A stretch of DNA of 16,346 nt, taken from an uncultured Actinomycetes bacterium (GTDB taxonomy: Bacteria; Actinomycetota; Thermoleophilia; Miltoncostaeales; Miltoncostaeaceae). The stretch lies in contig CAIPNN010000027.1 in NCBI GenBank assembly GCA_903866425.1, positions 1-16,346 on the forward strand, written 5' to 3'. The position numbers and the translations under genes are program-made. The notes beneath the pieces are model-generated. The model did not search any database and was not told the origin of the DNA. It saw only the letters and a list, made by a program, of their open reading frames with translations. Positions 7,320 through 14,377 of this stretch are shown here, piece after piece (the stretch's first letter is position 1; the number at the start of each line of letters is the position of its first letter).

Positions 7320-8663
7320 GTGAGCACCGGGCTCTCACTCGCCATCTTCCTGCTGATGGTCGCCTGGTCGGCGTTCTTCGTTGCGGCCGAGTTCGCACTG
7401 GTCGTGGCCCGCCCCACGCGCATGCGCCAGCTGTCGGAGGAGGGCAACAAGCGGGCCACGCGGGTCCTGAAGATCCAGCAGAACCCAACGCGGTTCATCT
7501 CATCAATTCAGGTGGCCATCACCTTCAGTGGCCTGGTCATCGGTGCGGTGGGTGAGCCAGCCGTGCGGTCAATGGTGGAGGGCTGGCTCGGTCCGCTCGA
7601 TGGAGCCGTATCTGCCAGCGTGATCACGCTGCTCAGCGTCATCATCGGCCTGTTCATCATCGTGTCCATCACGGTGGTGCTCGGCGAGATCGTGCCCAAG
7701 ACCCTCTCCATCGCCCGAAGCGAGCGCGTGGCCATGGCCATCGTCGCGCCGGTCGCGCTGTTCACCGCAATCATCGTGCCCTTCGTCTGGCTGTTCGAGG
7801 CGCTCTCCACCCTGGTGCTTCGCCTCTTCGGCCTGCGCGGCGCCATCCGTGTGAATACGGGCCACAGCGAGGAGGAACTGAAGATGATCCTCGCTGCCTC
7901 GTTCGAGGAGGGTGTGCTCGAGGCCGAGGAGACAGAGATGCTCTCCAACGTGTTCGAGTTCGCCGACACCGAGGTGCGCGAGGTGATGGTGCCCCGGCCG
8001 GACGTGGTGGGGCTGCCCGCCAACTCCACCGTTGCCGAGGCCGCCTCCATCGCCGAGTCGCATCCGTATACCCGTTACCCCGTGTTCGGCGACGATCTCG
8101 ACGACATCCGTGGCGTCGTGCACATCCGTCAGCTGTTCGAGGCCTCGCGGGGAGGGGGGGAGGAGTGGCTCAACGAGCTGGCCAACCCCGTTCCCAAGGT
8201 GCCCGAGACCAAGAAGCTCGACGACATGCTGCATGACTTCCGGCGCAACAAGAGCCACCTGGCAGTGGTTGTCGATGAATACGGATCTCTTGCCGGCGTC
8301 GTGACGCTGGAAGACCTCGTGGAAGAGGTGATGGGGGAGATCGACGACGAGTTCGACGTTCCCACGGTGAACATCGTGCAGCTCGGGAACGGCCGCATCC
8401 TGCTGCCGGGTTCCGTCCCCCTCGAGGAGTTCAACGAGCGCTTCGGCACGGAGATCGACGACCAGGACTTCCACACCGTGGCCGGGGCGGTGTTCGACGC
8501 CGTGGGGCGTGTTCCCGCGAAGGGCGATACGGCCATCATCGGCGGCTACGAATTCACCGTGCTCGAGATGGATGGATCACGTATCGCACGCCTTCAGGCC
8601 GATCGGGGCCTTACGAATGGGCGATCACCCGAGAACGGTGCCTCCCGGCCCGACGTCCTCTGA
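7320..8663 (+). CDS. CNNM/CorC-HlyC family membrane protein with paired CBS domains
   Basis: This 447-residue protein has the full CNNM layout. An N-terminal DUF21 membrane domain (about 1-180) carries FVAAEFALVVARPTRM (20-35) and the conserved GEIVPKTLS (122-130). It is followed by the SEEELKMIL linker, VREVMVPRPDVV (219-230) leading into a tandem CBS module with VVDEYGSLAGVVTLEDLVEE (317-336), and a C-terminal CorC_HlyC domain. Such proteins are usually linked to Mg2+/Co2+ efflux or homeostasis, and many are mislabelled hemolysins. GTG at 7320 is supported by AGGAG at 7309-7313, 6 nt upstream. The gene stands alone between tRNA genes. The ion is not determined by sequence. Confidence 0.92.
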   Translation: MSTGLSLAIFLLMVAWSAFFVAAEFALVVARPTRMRQLSEEGNKRATRVLKIQQNPTRFISSIQVAITFSGLVIGAVGEPAVRSMVEGWLGPLDGAVSASVITLLSVIIGLFIIVSITVVLGEIVPKTLSIARSERVAMAIVAPVALFTAIIVPFVWLFEALSTLVLRLFGLRGAIRVNTGHSEEELKMILAASFEEGVLEAEETEMLSNVFEFADTEVREVMVPRPDVVGLPANSTVAEAASIAESHPYTRYPVFGDDLDDIRGVVHIRQLFEASRGGGEEWLNELANPVPKVPETKKLDDMLHDFRRNKSHLAVVVDEYGSLAGVVTLEDLVEEVMGEIDDEFDVPTVNIVQLGNGRILLPGSVPLEEFNERFGTEIDDQDFHTVAGAVFDAVGRVPAKGDTAIIGGYEFTVLEMDGSRIARLQADRGLTNGRSPENGASRPDVL

Positions 8664-8669
8664 TACCGT
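8664..8669 (+). promoter_or_regulatory. Possible -10 box (TACCGT) for tRNA-Arg
   Basis: TACCGT begins right after the CNNM stop codon and 16 nt before the tRNA 5' end, implying a leader of about 10 nt. No -35 box is recognised, and the tRNA could also be read through from the upstream gene. Confidence 0.3.
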
Positions 8670-8685
8670 GCCGTCCGCGCTTCGG

Positions 8686-8759
8686 GCGCCAGTAGCTCAG
8701 TCGGATAGAGCGTCGGTCTACGAAACCGAAGGTCACAGGTTCGAATCCTGTCTGGCGCA
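8686..8759 (+). tRNA. tRNA-Arg, anticodon ACG
   Basis: A 74-nt tRNA with acceptor stem GCGCCAG paired to CTGGCGC and discriminator A. The anticodon stem-loop is TCGGT-CTACGAA-ACCGA, giving ACG, the inosine-modified reader of CGU/CGC/CGA arginine codons. D arm TAGCTCAGTCGGATAGAGC and T loop GGTTCGAATCC are standard. CCA is not encoded. Confidence 0.96.
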
Positions 8760-8764
8760 TCACA

Positions 8765-8790
8765 GAAACCCTCGCAACCGCGGGGGTTTC
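8765..8790 (+). terminator. Hairpin terminator after tRNA-Arg
   Basis: GAAACCCTCGC and GCGGGGGTTTC form an 11-bp stem with one T-G wobble and an AACC loop, 6 nt after the tRNA. It is followed by the modestly T-containing GTCGTTCTGG. This is a good rho-independent candidate. Confidence 0.75.
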
Positions 8791-8860
8791 GTCGTTCTGG
8801 GGGCGGCACCTCAATACCTGCGGGGGAACAGCGTCGGCTCGGTGTCTGCGACCGCGCCGC

Positions 8861-8866
8861 TAGCCT
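8861..8866 (+). promoter_or_regulatory. Weak -10 candidate (TAGCCT) for the small secreted ORF
   Basis: TAGCCT would place a transcription start near 8873, giving a leader of about 28 nt that contains the AGGAG at 8889-8893. The -35 region is not recognisable. The rest of 8791-8888 shows no other signal. Confidence 0.25.
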
Positions 8867-8900
8867 CCCACCGCACGCATCACGACTCAGGAGACTCTCC

Positions 8901-9029
8901 TTGCGCGCGAGGACCCTCATCCCCCTTGCAGCCGTCGGCCTCGCCGTTACGGGCCCTGTTGCCGTAACGCAAGCCGCTCCGTCGAAGGTCGTCGGCACAT
9001 TGACAAACACCGGTTGCGGCGCGTCGTGA
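8901..9029 (+). CDS. Small putative secreted peptide (42 aa, TTG start)
   Basis: A TTG at 8901 has a strong Shine-Dalgarno, AGGAG at 8889-8893, with 7-nt spacing. The product begins with a basic tip (MRARTL), then a hydrophobic core (IPLAAVGLAVTGPVAV), then a TQA-APSK junction that fits signal peptidase I cleavage after residue 25. Only about 17 residues remain before TGA, ending in a segment with one cysteine (TNTGCGAS). It could be a real small exported peptide, or the 5' stub of a longer secreted protein truncated by the stop. The glutaminyl cyclase gene begins 18 nt further on in the same frame. No family is recognised. Confidence 0.4.
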   Translation: MRARTLIPLAAVGLAVTGPVAVTQAAPSKVVGTLTNTGCGAS

Positions 9030-9047
9030 CGCCCTAGCGCAGGCAAC

Positions 9048-9806
9048 GTGCACCGCACCTTCCTCACTCTCATCGTGCTGCTGGCGGGCACAGCTGCTGC
9101 CACTGCCGCGCCCACCCTCGCATGGCAGACCGTGGAGACCCGGCCCCACGACCCCGCCGCGTTCACCGAGGGCCTTGTCGCCCACGCAGGTGTGCTGCTC
9201 GAGAGCACAGGGCTCGAGGGGGCGTCGTCGGTGCGGCGGGTGCGTGCGAAGACGGGCGCGGTCCTGAGAAGGGCCGCGAATCCGCCCGGGGTCTTCGGCG
9301 AGGGGCTTACGGTCCTCGGTGGCACTGCATGGCAGCTCACCTGGCGCGATCGCCGGATCTACGGTTACGACCCCCGCACGCTGACTCGCCGGTTCACACG
9401 CGCATATCCCCGTGAGGGCTGGGGCCTCACCACCGATGGCGCGTCCCTCATCGCCAGCGACGGCACACCCGCACTTCGCTGGATGAGTCCCCGCACGCTC
9501 CGCGTGAGCCGCACGGTCGTCGTCGCAGACGGCGGCAACCCGGTGAGCAATCTCAACGAGCTCGAGATGATCAATGGTGCGATCTGGGCCAACGTATGGC
9601 CCACCAACCGGATCGCGATTATCGATCCCGGAGATGGGCACGTGCGTGCGTGGCTCGACTTGGCGCGCCTCGACCCGAATGTTGCCAGTCCCGAGGCGGT
9701 GCTCAACGGCATCGCCGTCGATCCCGTGACCAGGCTCCCCCTTGTGACGGGGAAACACTGGCCACGGATGTACGTCATCCGCCCCGAGGGGCAGATCCCC
9801 GCTTAG
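9048..9806 (+). CDS. Glutaminyl-peptide cyclotransferase, beta-propeller type, secreted
   Basis: This 252-residue protein matches the plant/bacterial glutaminyl cyclase family, which turns N-terminal glutamine into pyroglutamate on secreted peptides. A signal peptide (about 1-20, ending in TAAATA-AP) indicates export. Family motifs are FTEGLV (39-44), LLESTGL, VFGEGLT (82-88), EGWGLTTDG (123-131), IASDGT, NLNELEMINGAIWANVWPT (168-186) and VLNGIAVDP (218-226). Length fits a five-bladed propeller. GTG 9048 is the only sensible start, because the frame is closed by TGA at 9027-9029; its Shine-Dalgarno is weak (CAGG), so it may be coupled to the small upstream ORF. The gene ends in a 4-nt tail-to-tail overlap with the minus-strand nitroreductase gene. 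Confidence 0.88.
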   Translation: MHRTFLTLIVLLAGTAAATAAPTLAWQTVETRPHDPAAFTEGLVAHAGVLLESTGLEGASSVRRVRAKTGAVLRRAANPPGVFGEGLTVLGGTAWQLTWRDRRIYGYDPRTLTRRFTRAYPREGWGLTTDGASLIASDGTPALRWMSPRTLRVSRTVVVADGGNPVSNLNELEMINGAIWANVWPTNRIAIIDPGDGHVRAWLDLARLDPNVASPEAVLNGIAVDPVTRLPLVTGKHWPRMYVIRPEGQIPA

Positions 9807-9831
9807 ACGGTGATTGCCACCAGGGGGATCT
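9793..9831. terminator. Inverted repeat around overlapping stop codons
   Basis: AGATCCCC (9793-9800) and GGGGATCT (9824-9831) are a perfect 8-bp inverted repeat. The loop of 23 nt holds TTAG (9803-9806), where the two convergent genes share their stop codons. It may act on both transcripts. No T-run is present. Confidence 0.4.
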
Positions 9832-10243
9832 TGCGGTCGGTCTTGGTGGCGTACTCGTCGTAGTCGGGCCAGATGTCGGTCATGACCTTCCACACACGCT
9901 CGCGGTCGGCGTCGGCCACCGTGCGCGCCGTGCCGGTCATGATCTCCTCGCCCACCTGAATGACGACCTCGGAGTCGGCGTCGAGGTTGAAGTACCAGTC
10001 GGGATGGGCAGGGGCACCGGCGTACGAGGCCATCACCACGTAGTCGTCGCCATCCTTGCCGTAGATCAGCGCCGTGCGGCGGGCGGTGCCGCTCTTCTTG
10101 CCGCGGGTGGTCAGCAGGAGAGTCGGCACGCCGGGCTGCCAGAAGTGGCCTTCCTTGCCGCCTGAGTCGACGTACTGCTTCACGTGCTCGGCGATCCAGG
10201 AATCCCCGGTGGGGTCGATCGGGGTCTCGTCAATCAGGGCCAT
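9803..10243 (-). CDS. DDN-family deazaflavin (F420)-dependent nitroreductase
   Basis: This 146-residue protein belongs to the small split-barrel flavin/deazaflavin oxidoreductases typified by mycobacterial Ddn. Recognisable features are the N-terminal aromatic helix with FWQPG, LLLTTRGKKSGTARRTALIYGKDGDDYVV (about 42-70) with the basic phosphate-binding loop, SYAGAPAHPDWYFNL (73-87), VQVGEE, and the C-terminal IWPDYDEYATKTDRKIPLVAI block. These enzymes use reduced F420 to reduce varied substrates, often as detoxification or redox-protection enzymes. The substrate is unknown. The ATG at 10243 has AGGAG 7 nt upstream (10251-10255 on plus). It follows the small winged-helix gene by 14 nt and probably shares its transcript. 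Confidence 0.9.
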   Translation of the reverse strand: MALIDETPIDPTGDSWIAEHVKQYVDSGGKEGHFWQPGVPTLLLTTRGKKSGTARRTALIYGKDGDDYVVMASYAGAPAHPDWYFNLDADSEVVIQVGEEIMTGTARTVADADRERVWKVMTDIWPDYDEYATKTDRKIPLVAITV

Positions 10244-10257
10244 CGGGAAACTCCTCG

Positions 10258-10494
10258 TCAGTCGATGATGCGCCAGAAGCGCGGCTGGAACGGCGCAGGG
10301 TCCTGCACCTCGTCATGCACCGGGTCAACGTGCACCCGGCCATCCACTTCAAGACGCACCAGCGCCGCGAGGTAGAGATCGGGGGTGGCCAGGTCGGCCC
10401 CGCCAACACGTTCGTAGAGAAACGACTCGCGCACCGGCTCGCCGGCGCGCCGAAGATGATCAAGGATGGCGGCGTGCAGCTGCGCATTCGGCAT
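10258..10494 (-). CDS. Small winged-helix-like hypothetical protein
   Basis: This is a 78-residue protein with a predicted helix (AAILDHLRRAG), a second helical part (RESFLYERV), then YLAALVRLEVDGRVHVD, which looks like the recognition helix plus wing of a compact winged-helix fold. It ends in a conserved-looking PFQPRFWRIID. No family is recognised with certainty. It precedes the DDN-family gene on the same strand by 14 nt and might regulate or accompany it. ATG 10494 is supported by TAGGCT exactly 6 nt upstream, suggesting a leaderless transcript. Confidence 0.6.
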   Translation of the reverse strand: MPNAQLHAAILDHLRRAGEPVRESFLYERVGGADLATPDLYLAALVRLEVDGRVHVDPVHDEVQDPAPFQPRFWRIID

Positions 10495-10500
10495 GTCTGC

Positions 10501-10506
10501 AGCCTA
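10501..10506 (-). promoter_or_regulatory. Putative -10 box (TAGGCT), 6 nt before the winged-helix-like ATG
   Basis: TAGGCT-N6-ATG with no proper Shine-Dalgarno fits a leaderless transcript. It lies in a 40-bp divergent spacer shared with the deacetylase-family gene. Confidence 0.45.
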
Positions 10507-10522
10507 CCGGCGCCGAATGCGC

Positions 10523-10528
10523 GATGAT
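10523..10528 (+). promoter_or_regulatory. Weak -10 candidate (GATGAT), 6 nt before the deacetylase ATG
   Basis: GATGAT-N6-ATG keeps the A2 and T6 of TANNNT but has G at position 1. It is included because the spacing is identical to the other leaderless candidates in the window. Confidence 0.3.
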
Positions 10529-10534
10529 CCCGCT

Positions 10535-11704
10535 ATGGCGGAACTTGCACTTCTGGTCATCCACGACGATGACCTCGGAATGAACTACGCCGATCACCCC
10601 ACCGATCGGAGGCGGCACCGACTTGCCGTGGCACTGGCCGGGGCGGCCGGGGTGCTCGATGTCCCGGGTGTGGAGCGCATCCCCGGTGGGCCGCCGATGC
10701 CCGACGAGCAGCTGGCCACAATGTTCGCGCCCGCATACGTGGCGGCGATGCGGTCCTATAGCGCCACACCGATACTGGCGAAGACGCCCGAGGCCCGGCA
10801 GTGGGGAATCACCGGCGACATCCACCCGTACGCGGCTATGCACACGGATTCCGCACGCACGTGTCAGGTGGCGTGGGATGCAGGCACTGCGGTGGGGACG
10901 GGGAGTGCACTGCGCGCTATCAGCCCCGCTGGCGGCACACACCACGGGCTCAGCAACAAGGCCGGTGGGTTCGGGCTCTACAACGACACTGCGGTGGCCA
11001 TCCATTCGCTGCGGGCCGCGGGGGCCGAGCGCGTCGCGTACATCGATCTCGATACGCACCACGGAGACGGCACGCAGGGCATGTTCTGGAACGATCCCTC
11101 GGTGCTGACGGTGAGCGTGCACGAGAGCGGCCGCTTCCTGTTCCCGGGCACCGGATTCCCGGTTGAGGTCGGCGGCCCCGACGCCATCGGCACCGCACTG
11201 AACGTCGCCCTGCCCCTCGATGCCGGTGACGACGCCTACCGGCGGGTGATGGCAGAAGTGGTCATCCCGGCCGTGCGCGCATTCGCGCCCGATGCCATCG
11301 TCACGCAGAACGGGGTGGACCATCACCATGCCGACCCGCTGTCGCACCTGCGCACGACCATGTCGCTGTATCCCGATCTGTGGCGCCAACTGCGCGAACT
11401 CGCTGACGAGGTGTGCGCCGGACGCTGGGTGGCCCTTGCCGGTGGGGGATACGACCCCTGCAACGCACCGCCGCGCGCCTGGGCCATGCTGATGGCCGAA
11501 ATGGCCGGTGTCGCGCTGCCCGCCGACATGCCGGCCGACTGGCCCGATCTGTCCCGAGCGATGTCATGCGATACGCCCGCCGCCGGGTGGCTCACCGACA
11601 ATCTCGGCCCGCTGCCGCACGGGCGCACTCAGGACATGGTGGATGCAGAGGTCGCGCAGGCGATCAGCGCCAGTGTGCTGGCCGCCCCATTGCTTCGAAC
11701 CTAG
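10535..11704 (+). CDS. Histone deacetylase superfamily protein, AcuC-like
   Basis: This 389-residue protein has the arginase/deacetylase fold of class I HDACs and bacterial AcuC, which remove acetyl groups from proteins (for example acetyl-CoA synthetase) or small acetylated compounds. The N-terminus DDDLGMNYADHPTDRRRH is typical. The His dyad is in AGGTHHGLSN (H136, H137). Zinc ligands are D173 and H175 in YIDLDTHHGDGT and D262 in QNGVDHHHADPL; the catalytic tyrosine region is GGGYDPCNAP. All key residues appear present. ATG 10535 was chosen because the conserved N-terminus begins a few residues later; 10517 is an alternative. The three histidines after D262 are unusual compared with many relatives. 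The true substrate is unknown. Confidence 0.88.
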   Translation: MAELALLVIHDDDLGMNYADHPTDRRRHRLAVALAGAAGVLDVPGVERIPGGPPMPDEQLATMFAPAYVAAMRSYSATPILAKTPEARQWGITGDIHPYAAMHTDSARTCQVAWDAGTAVGTGSALRAISPAGGTHHGLSNKAGGFGLYNDTAVAIHSLRAAGAERVAYIDLDTHHGDGTQGMFWNDPSVLTVSVHESGRFLFPGTGFPVEVGGPDAIGTALNVALPLDAGDDAYRRVMAEVVIPAVRAFAPDAIVTQNGVDHHHADPLSHLRTTMSLYPDLWRQLRELADEVCAGRWVALAGGGYDPCNAPPRAWAMLMAEMAGVALPADMPADWPDLSRAMSCDTPAAGWLTDNLGPLPHGRTQDMVDAEVAQAISASVLAAPLLRT

Positions 11705-11744
11705 CGGCAAGGAGAAACACCGGCAGTCGGCGAAACGGCTTCTG

Positions 11745-12572
11745 GTGAAGATCGAGTCCCTCACTCCCGAGCAGGCCCAGTCAGAACTCCTCCGGGCACC
11801 CGGCTACGAGCTGTTCATCATCGTGGTCACGGTGGTGTCGTTGATCAACTGGGTGATCCTCATCCTGCCGATCAACTACGGGCTCGATATCCACGGTCTG
11901 CTGGTCTTCATGGAGCCCATCCTCACCGCGATCCTGCTGATCGACTTCGGCATCCGCCTGCGGCGAGCACGCCCACATCGCTGGCGTTACATGAACCACG
12001 ACGGCGGATGGTTCGACTTCCTCGGCAGCCTCCCGTATGGCCATCTGCTCAGGCTCTTCCGCCTGTGGCGCGCGAGCCAGGCCTTTCAGCAGTACGGCAC
12101 GAAGAACGTCATCCGGTGGTTCGTCCTCAACCGGGCAAAGGGCACCCTGTTCCTCGTGTTCTCACTGCTGATCATCGTGCTGGAGGGCGGCGGCCTTCTG
12201 GTGCTCCACTTCGAGGCCGGCGCGCCGGGCTCGAACATCGAGACCGGCGGGGAGGCACTGTGGTGGGGAGTGGTCACCATCACGACCGTCGGGTACGGCG
12301 ACCTCTACCCGGTCACTGCGGGCGGCCAGGTGACGGCGACCATCATGATCTTCGCCGGCGTCGCGCTGGTCGGCATCTTCACCGCCTGGGCGGCCTCCGT
12401 GTTCATGGCCCCGCCGCCCCCCGGTGCCCAGCTCGTCCCGTCGGGAACGGACCCTGCCGATCCGAAGTGGGATCCGAAAAACGCTCCCGAGCGACTCCTT
12501 CACGACATGCGCAACCGCATCGACGAGCTGGAGGTTGCTCTCCGTCGCGAGCGCGAGGCGAAGAACTCCTAG
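11745..12572 (+). CDS. Voltage-gated-type potassium channel with C-terminal coiled coil
   Basis: This 275-residue membrane protein has a K+ channel pore, TITTVGYGDLYPVTAGG (178-194), with the selectivity filter at 181-185. Helix S5 (about 132-156) and S6 (195-220) flank it. Upstream are two hydrophobic segments (about 20-42 and 51-72) and a short S4-like stretch, HLLRLFRLWRASQAF, with spaced arginines, so a reduced voltage-sensor layout is likely. No RCK/TrkA domain is seen; the tail ends in RNRIDELEVALRREREAK, a short coiled coil that could help tetramer assembly. GTG 11745 is the chosen start but lacks a proper Shine-Dalgarno; AAGGAG at 11709-11714 is 30 nt away with no usual start near it. 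It shares a 4-nt tail overlap with the ABC permease gene. Confidence 0.82.
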   Translation: MKIESLTPEQAQSELLRAPGYELFIIVVTVVSLINWVILILPINYGLDIHGLLVFMEPILTAILLIDFGIRLRRARPHRWRYMNHDGGWFDFLGSLPYGHLLRLFRLWRASQAFQQYGTKNVIRWFVLNRAKGTLFLVFSLLIIVLEGGGLLVLHFEAGAPGSNIETGGEALWWGVVTITTVGYGDLYPVTAGGQVTATIMIFAGVALVGIFTAWAASVFMAPPPPGAQLVPSGTDPADPKWDPKNAPERLLHDMRNRIDELEVALRREREAKNS

Positions 12573-13339
12573 CCGGTGCGCCTGCGGTACTGGCGGGTGG
12601 CGAGGGGGATCATCACCGCCGTGATGCCGATCATCCACGCGAGGGCCTGCCATACGAGTGTGCCCACGGGTTGCGCGAGAAAGAGGGCGCGCACGGCATT
12701 CACCACAACGGTGAACGGCTGATTCACCGCGAAGCCCTGAAGCCATGACGGCATGCTGTCGGTGGGTACGAAGGCGGAGCTCGCAAAGGTGAGCGGGAAC
12801 AGCCAGATGAATCCGGCCGACTGCACGGCCTCGACGGTCTTCAGGGACAGGGCGATGACCACGCCGATCCACGAGAAGGCAAATGATGTGAGAAACAGCA
12901 GGGCGAAGGCCAGGATGATCGCGCCCACCGACCCCGACGGGCGGAAGCCCACCAGCAGCCCGACCCCCATCATCACTGCGACGACGGCGGCGTTGCGCAC
13001 GAGATCGGACACGGTTCGGCCCACCAGGACGGCAGACCGCGACATCGGCAGTGAGCGAAACCGGTCGATGATGCCCCGGCGGAGATCCTCGGCGAGGCCG
13101 ATACCGCTGGCCACTGCGCCGAAGGCGACGGTCTGCGCGAAGATGCCCGGCATCAGATAGTTGACGTAGCTCTCGCCGGGCGTCTGGATGGCGCCGCCGA
13201 ACACGTACCGGAAGAGCAGCACGAACATCACGGGCTGGATCAGCGCGAAGATCAGCACCTCGGGGATGCGGGGCAGCTGGATGAGCTGCCGCCAGATGAT
13301 GACGCCCGAGTCGCGCAGCGAACGGATGGGGGAGCTCAT
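12569..13339 (-). CDS. ABC-2 type transporter permease, DrrB-like
   Basis: This 256-residue permease belongs to the ABC-2 membrane family used for export of drugs, lipids or polysaccharides. About six hydrophobic segments are seen, beginning with VLIFALIQPVMFVLLFRYVFGG (about 28-49). The motif YVNYLMPGIFAQT and the EDLRRGIIDRFRSLPMSR coupling-helix region (about 84-101) are typical of DrrB-like proteins, as is the C-terminal NQPFTVVVNAVRALFL. Its ATG overlaps the ATPase stop by 4 nt (13336-13339), so the two subunits are translated together. The stop shares CTAG with the convergent channel gene. The exported substrate is not known. Confidence 0.92.
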   Translation of the reverse strand: MSSPIRSLRDSGVIIWRQLIQLPRIPEVLIFALIQPVMFVLLFRYVFGGAIQTPGESYVNYLMPGIFAQTVAFGAVASGIGLAEDLRRGIIDRFRSLPMSRSAVLVGRTVSDLVRNAAVVAVMMGVGLLVGFRPSGSVGAIILAFALLFLTSFAFSWIGVVIALSLKTVEAVQSAGFIWLFPLTFASSAFVPTDSMPSWLQGFAVNQPFTVVVNAVRALFLAQPVGTLVWQALAWMIGITAVMIPLATRQYRRRTG

Positions 13340-14304
13340 GCTGCCGGCTCCTCGTCTTCGTCCTCGGCGGTATGGCCGGTGAGCGAGAGGAACACCTCAT
13401 CAAGTGTGGGACGGCGCAGCGCGAGGTCTTCCGTGGCGATTCCCGCCTCGGCAATCGCTCCCGACACCCTGGCCATGGCCGCCGCGCCATCTGCAACTGC
13501 GGCGATCACCCGATTGCGCTCCACATCAACGCGGGGAGCCTCCGACGCCGACGCCGCGAGAATGCGCGTGGCCGTGTCGAGATCGGCCGGCCGTACGACC
13601 GCCACCTCGACGCTCTCTCCGCCGACGCGCGCCTTCAGCTCGCCCGGCGACCCCACGGCGATCACGTCGCCCTTGTCGAGGACGGCGATGCGCTGCGCCA
13701 GGCGATCTGCCTCCTCGAGGTACTGGGTGGTCAGCAGCACGGTGATGCCGTCGGTCACCAGGCCCTGAATGGTCTGCCACAACGCCAGCCGGCTGCGGGG
13801 ATCGAGCCCGGTGGTGGGCTCGTCGAGAAACAGGATGGGCGGGCGGGCCATGAGACTCGATGCCAGGTCGAGCCGGCGCCGCATGCCGCCCGAGTAGCCC
13901 TTGGACACCCGATCGGCAGCATCGGCGAGGTCGAACTGATGCAGCAGCTCATCGGCTCGGGCGCGGGCATCTGACTTGCTCATGCCGGAAAGGCGTCCGA
14001 ACATCACCAGGTTCTCCCGGCCCGTGAGGTACTCATCCACCGCCGCGTACTGGCCAGCAAGGCCGATGCGCTGGCGCACCTTGTCGGGATGCTTCACCAC
14101 GTCGATGCCGTCGACCGTGGCAATGCCGGTATCGGGCTGCAGCAGGGTGGCGAGGATGCGCACCGTGGTGCTCTTGCCCGACCCATTGGGGCCGAGCAGC
14201 CCGAACACGATGCCCCGGGGCACTTCGAGGTCGATATTGCGGAGGGCAAGGGTCTTGCCGAATGACTTGCTGACGCCCTCGGCACGAACGGCGATGTCGG
14301 TCAC
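13336..14304 (-). CDS. ABC transporter ATP-binding protein, DrrA-like
   Basis: This 322-residue ATPase powers the adjacent permease. Walker A is GPNGSGKS (38-45), the Q-loop glutamine is near 85 (GLAGQYAAVDE), the signature is YSGGM (137-141), Walker B is ILFLDEP (157-163), and the switch region LTTQYLEEAD has Gln where many ABC ATPases have His, as is common in DrrA-type proteins. A C-terminal domain of about 90 residues ends in RRPTLDEVFLSLTGHTAE, the usual DrrA tail. The start is GTG at 14304, with TAGTTT exactly 6 nt upstream and no Shine-Dalgarno, so the message is probably leaderless. Resistance is only one possible role. Confidence 0.93.
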   Translation of the reverse strand: MTDIAVRAEGVSKSFGKTLALRNIDLEVPRGIVFGLLGPNGSGKSTTVRILATLLQPDTGIATVDGIDVVKHPDKVRQRIGLAGQYAAVDEYLTGRENLVMFGRLSGMSKSDARARADELLHQFDLADAADRVSKGYSGGMRRRLDLASSLMARPPILFLDEPTTGLDPRSRLALWQTIQGLVTDGITVLLTTQYLEEADRLAQRIAVLDKGDVIAVGSPGELKARVGGESVEVAVVRPADLDTATRILAASASEAPRVDVERNRVIAAVADGAAAMARVSGAIAEAGIATEDLALRRPTLDEVFLSLTGHTAEDEDEEPAA

Positions 14305-14310
14305 AGGGCG

Positions 14311-14316
14311 AAACTA
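14311..14316 (-). promoter_or_regulatory. Putative -10 box (TAGTTT), 6 nt before the DrrA-like GTG
   Basis: TAGTTT-N6-GTG with no Shine-Dalgarno. It would drive the two-gene exporter operon as a leaderless transcript. No -35 box is recognised. Confidence 0.5.
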
Positions 14317-14365
14317 CCAGCAGGCGGGGCGACCGCACTCCATACAGTTTCGGCGAATGTGCGCA

Positions 14366-14371
14366 TACATT
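14366..14371 (+). promoter_or_regulatory. Putative -10 box (TACATT), 6 nt before the 119-aa ORF GTG
   Basis: TACATT-N6-GTG, again without Shine-Dalgarno. A partial -35-like TACAGT lies 17 nt upstream at 14343-14348. This supports GTG 14378 over ATG 14357, which would lie upstream of the -10 box. Confidence 0.5.
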
Positions 14372-14377
14372 GGATTC

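Noticed and set aside
8880..9893. A 337-codon open frame on the minus strand opposite the glutaminyl cyclase
   Set aside because: It runs antisense to a gene with clear family motifs and shows His/Arg/Gly-rich shadow composition with no recognisable domain.
12162..13496. A 444-codon open frame on the minus strand spanning the channel 3' end and the ABC permease
   Set aside because: It is Arg/Ala/Pro-rich, out of frame with the clearly recognisable permease and antisense to the channel pore; long spurious frames are expected in GC-rich DNA.
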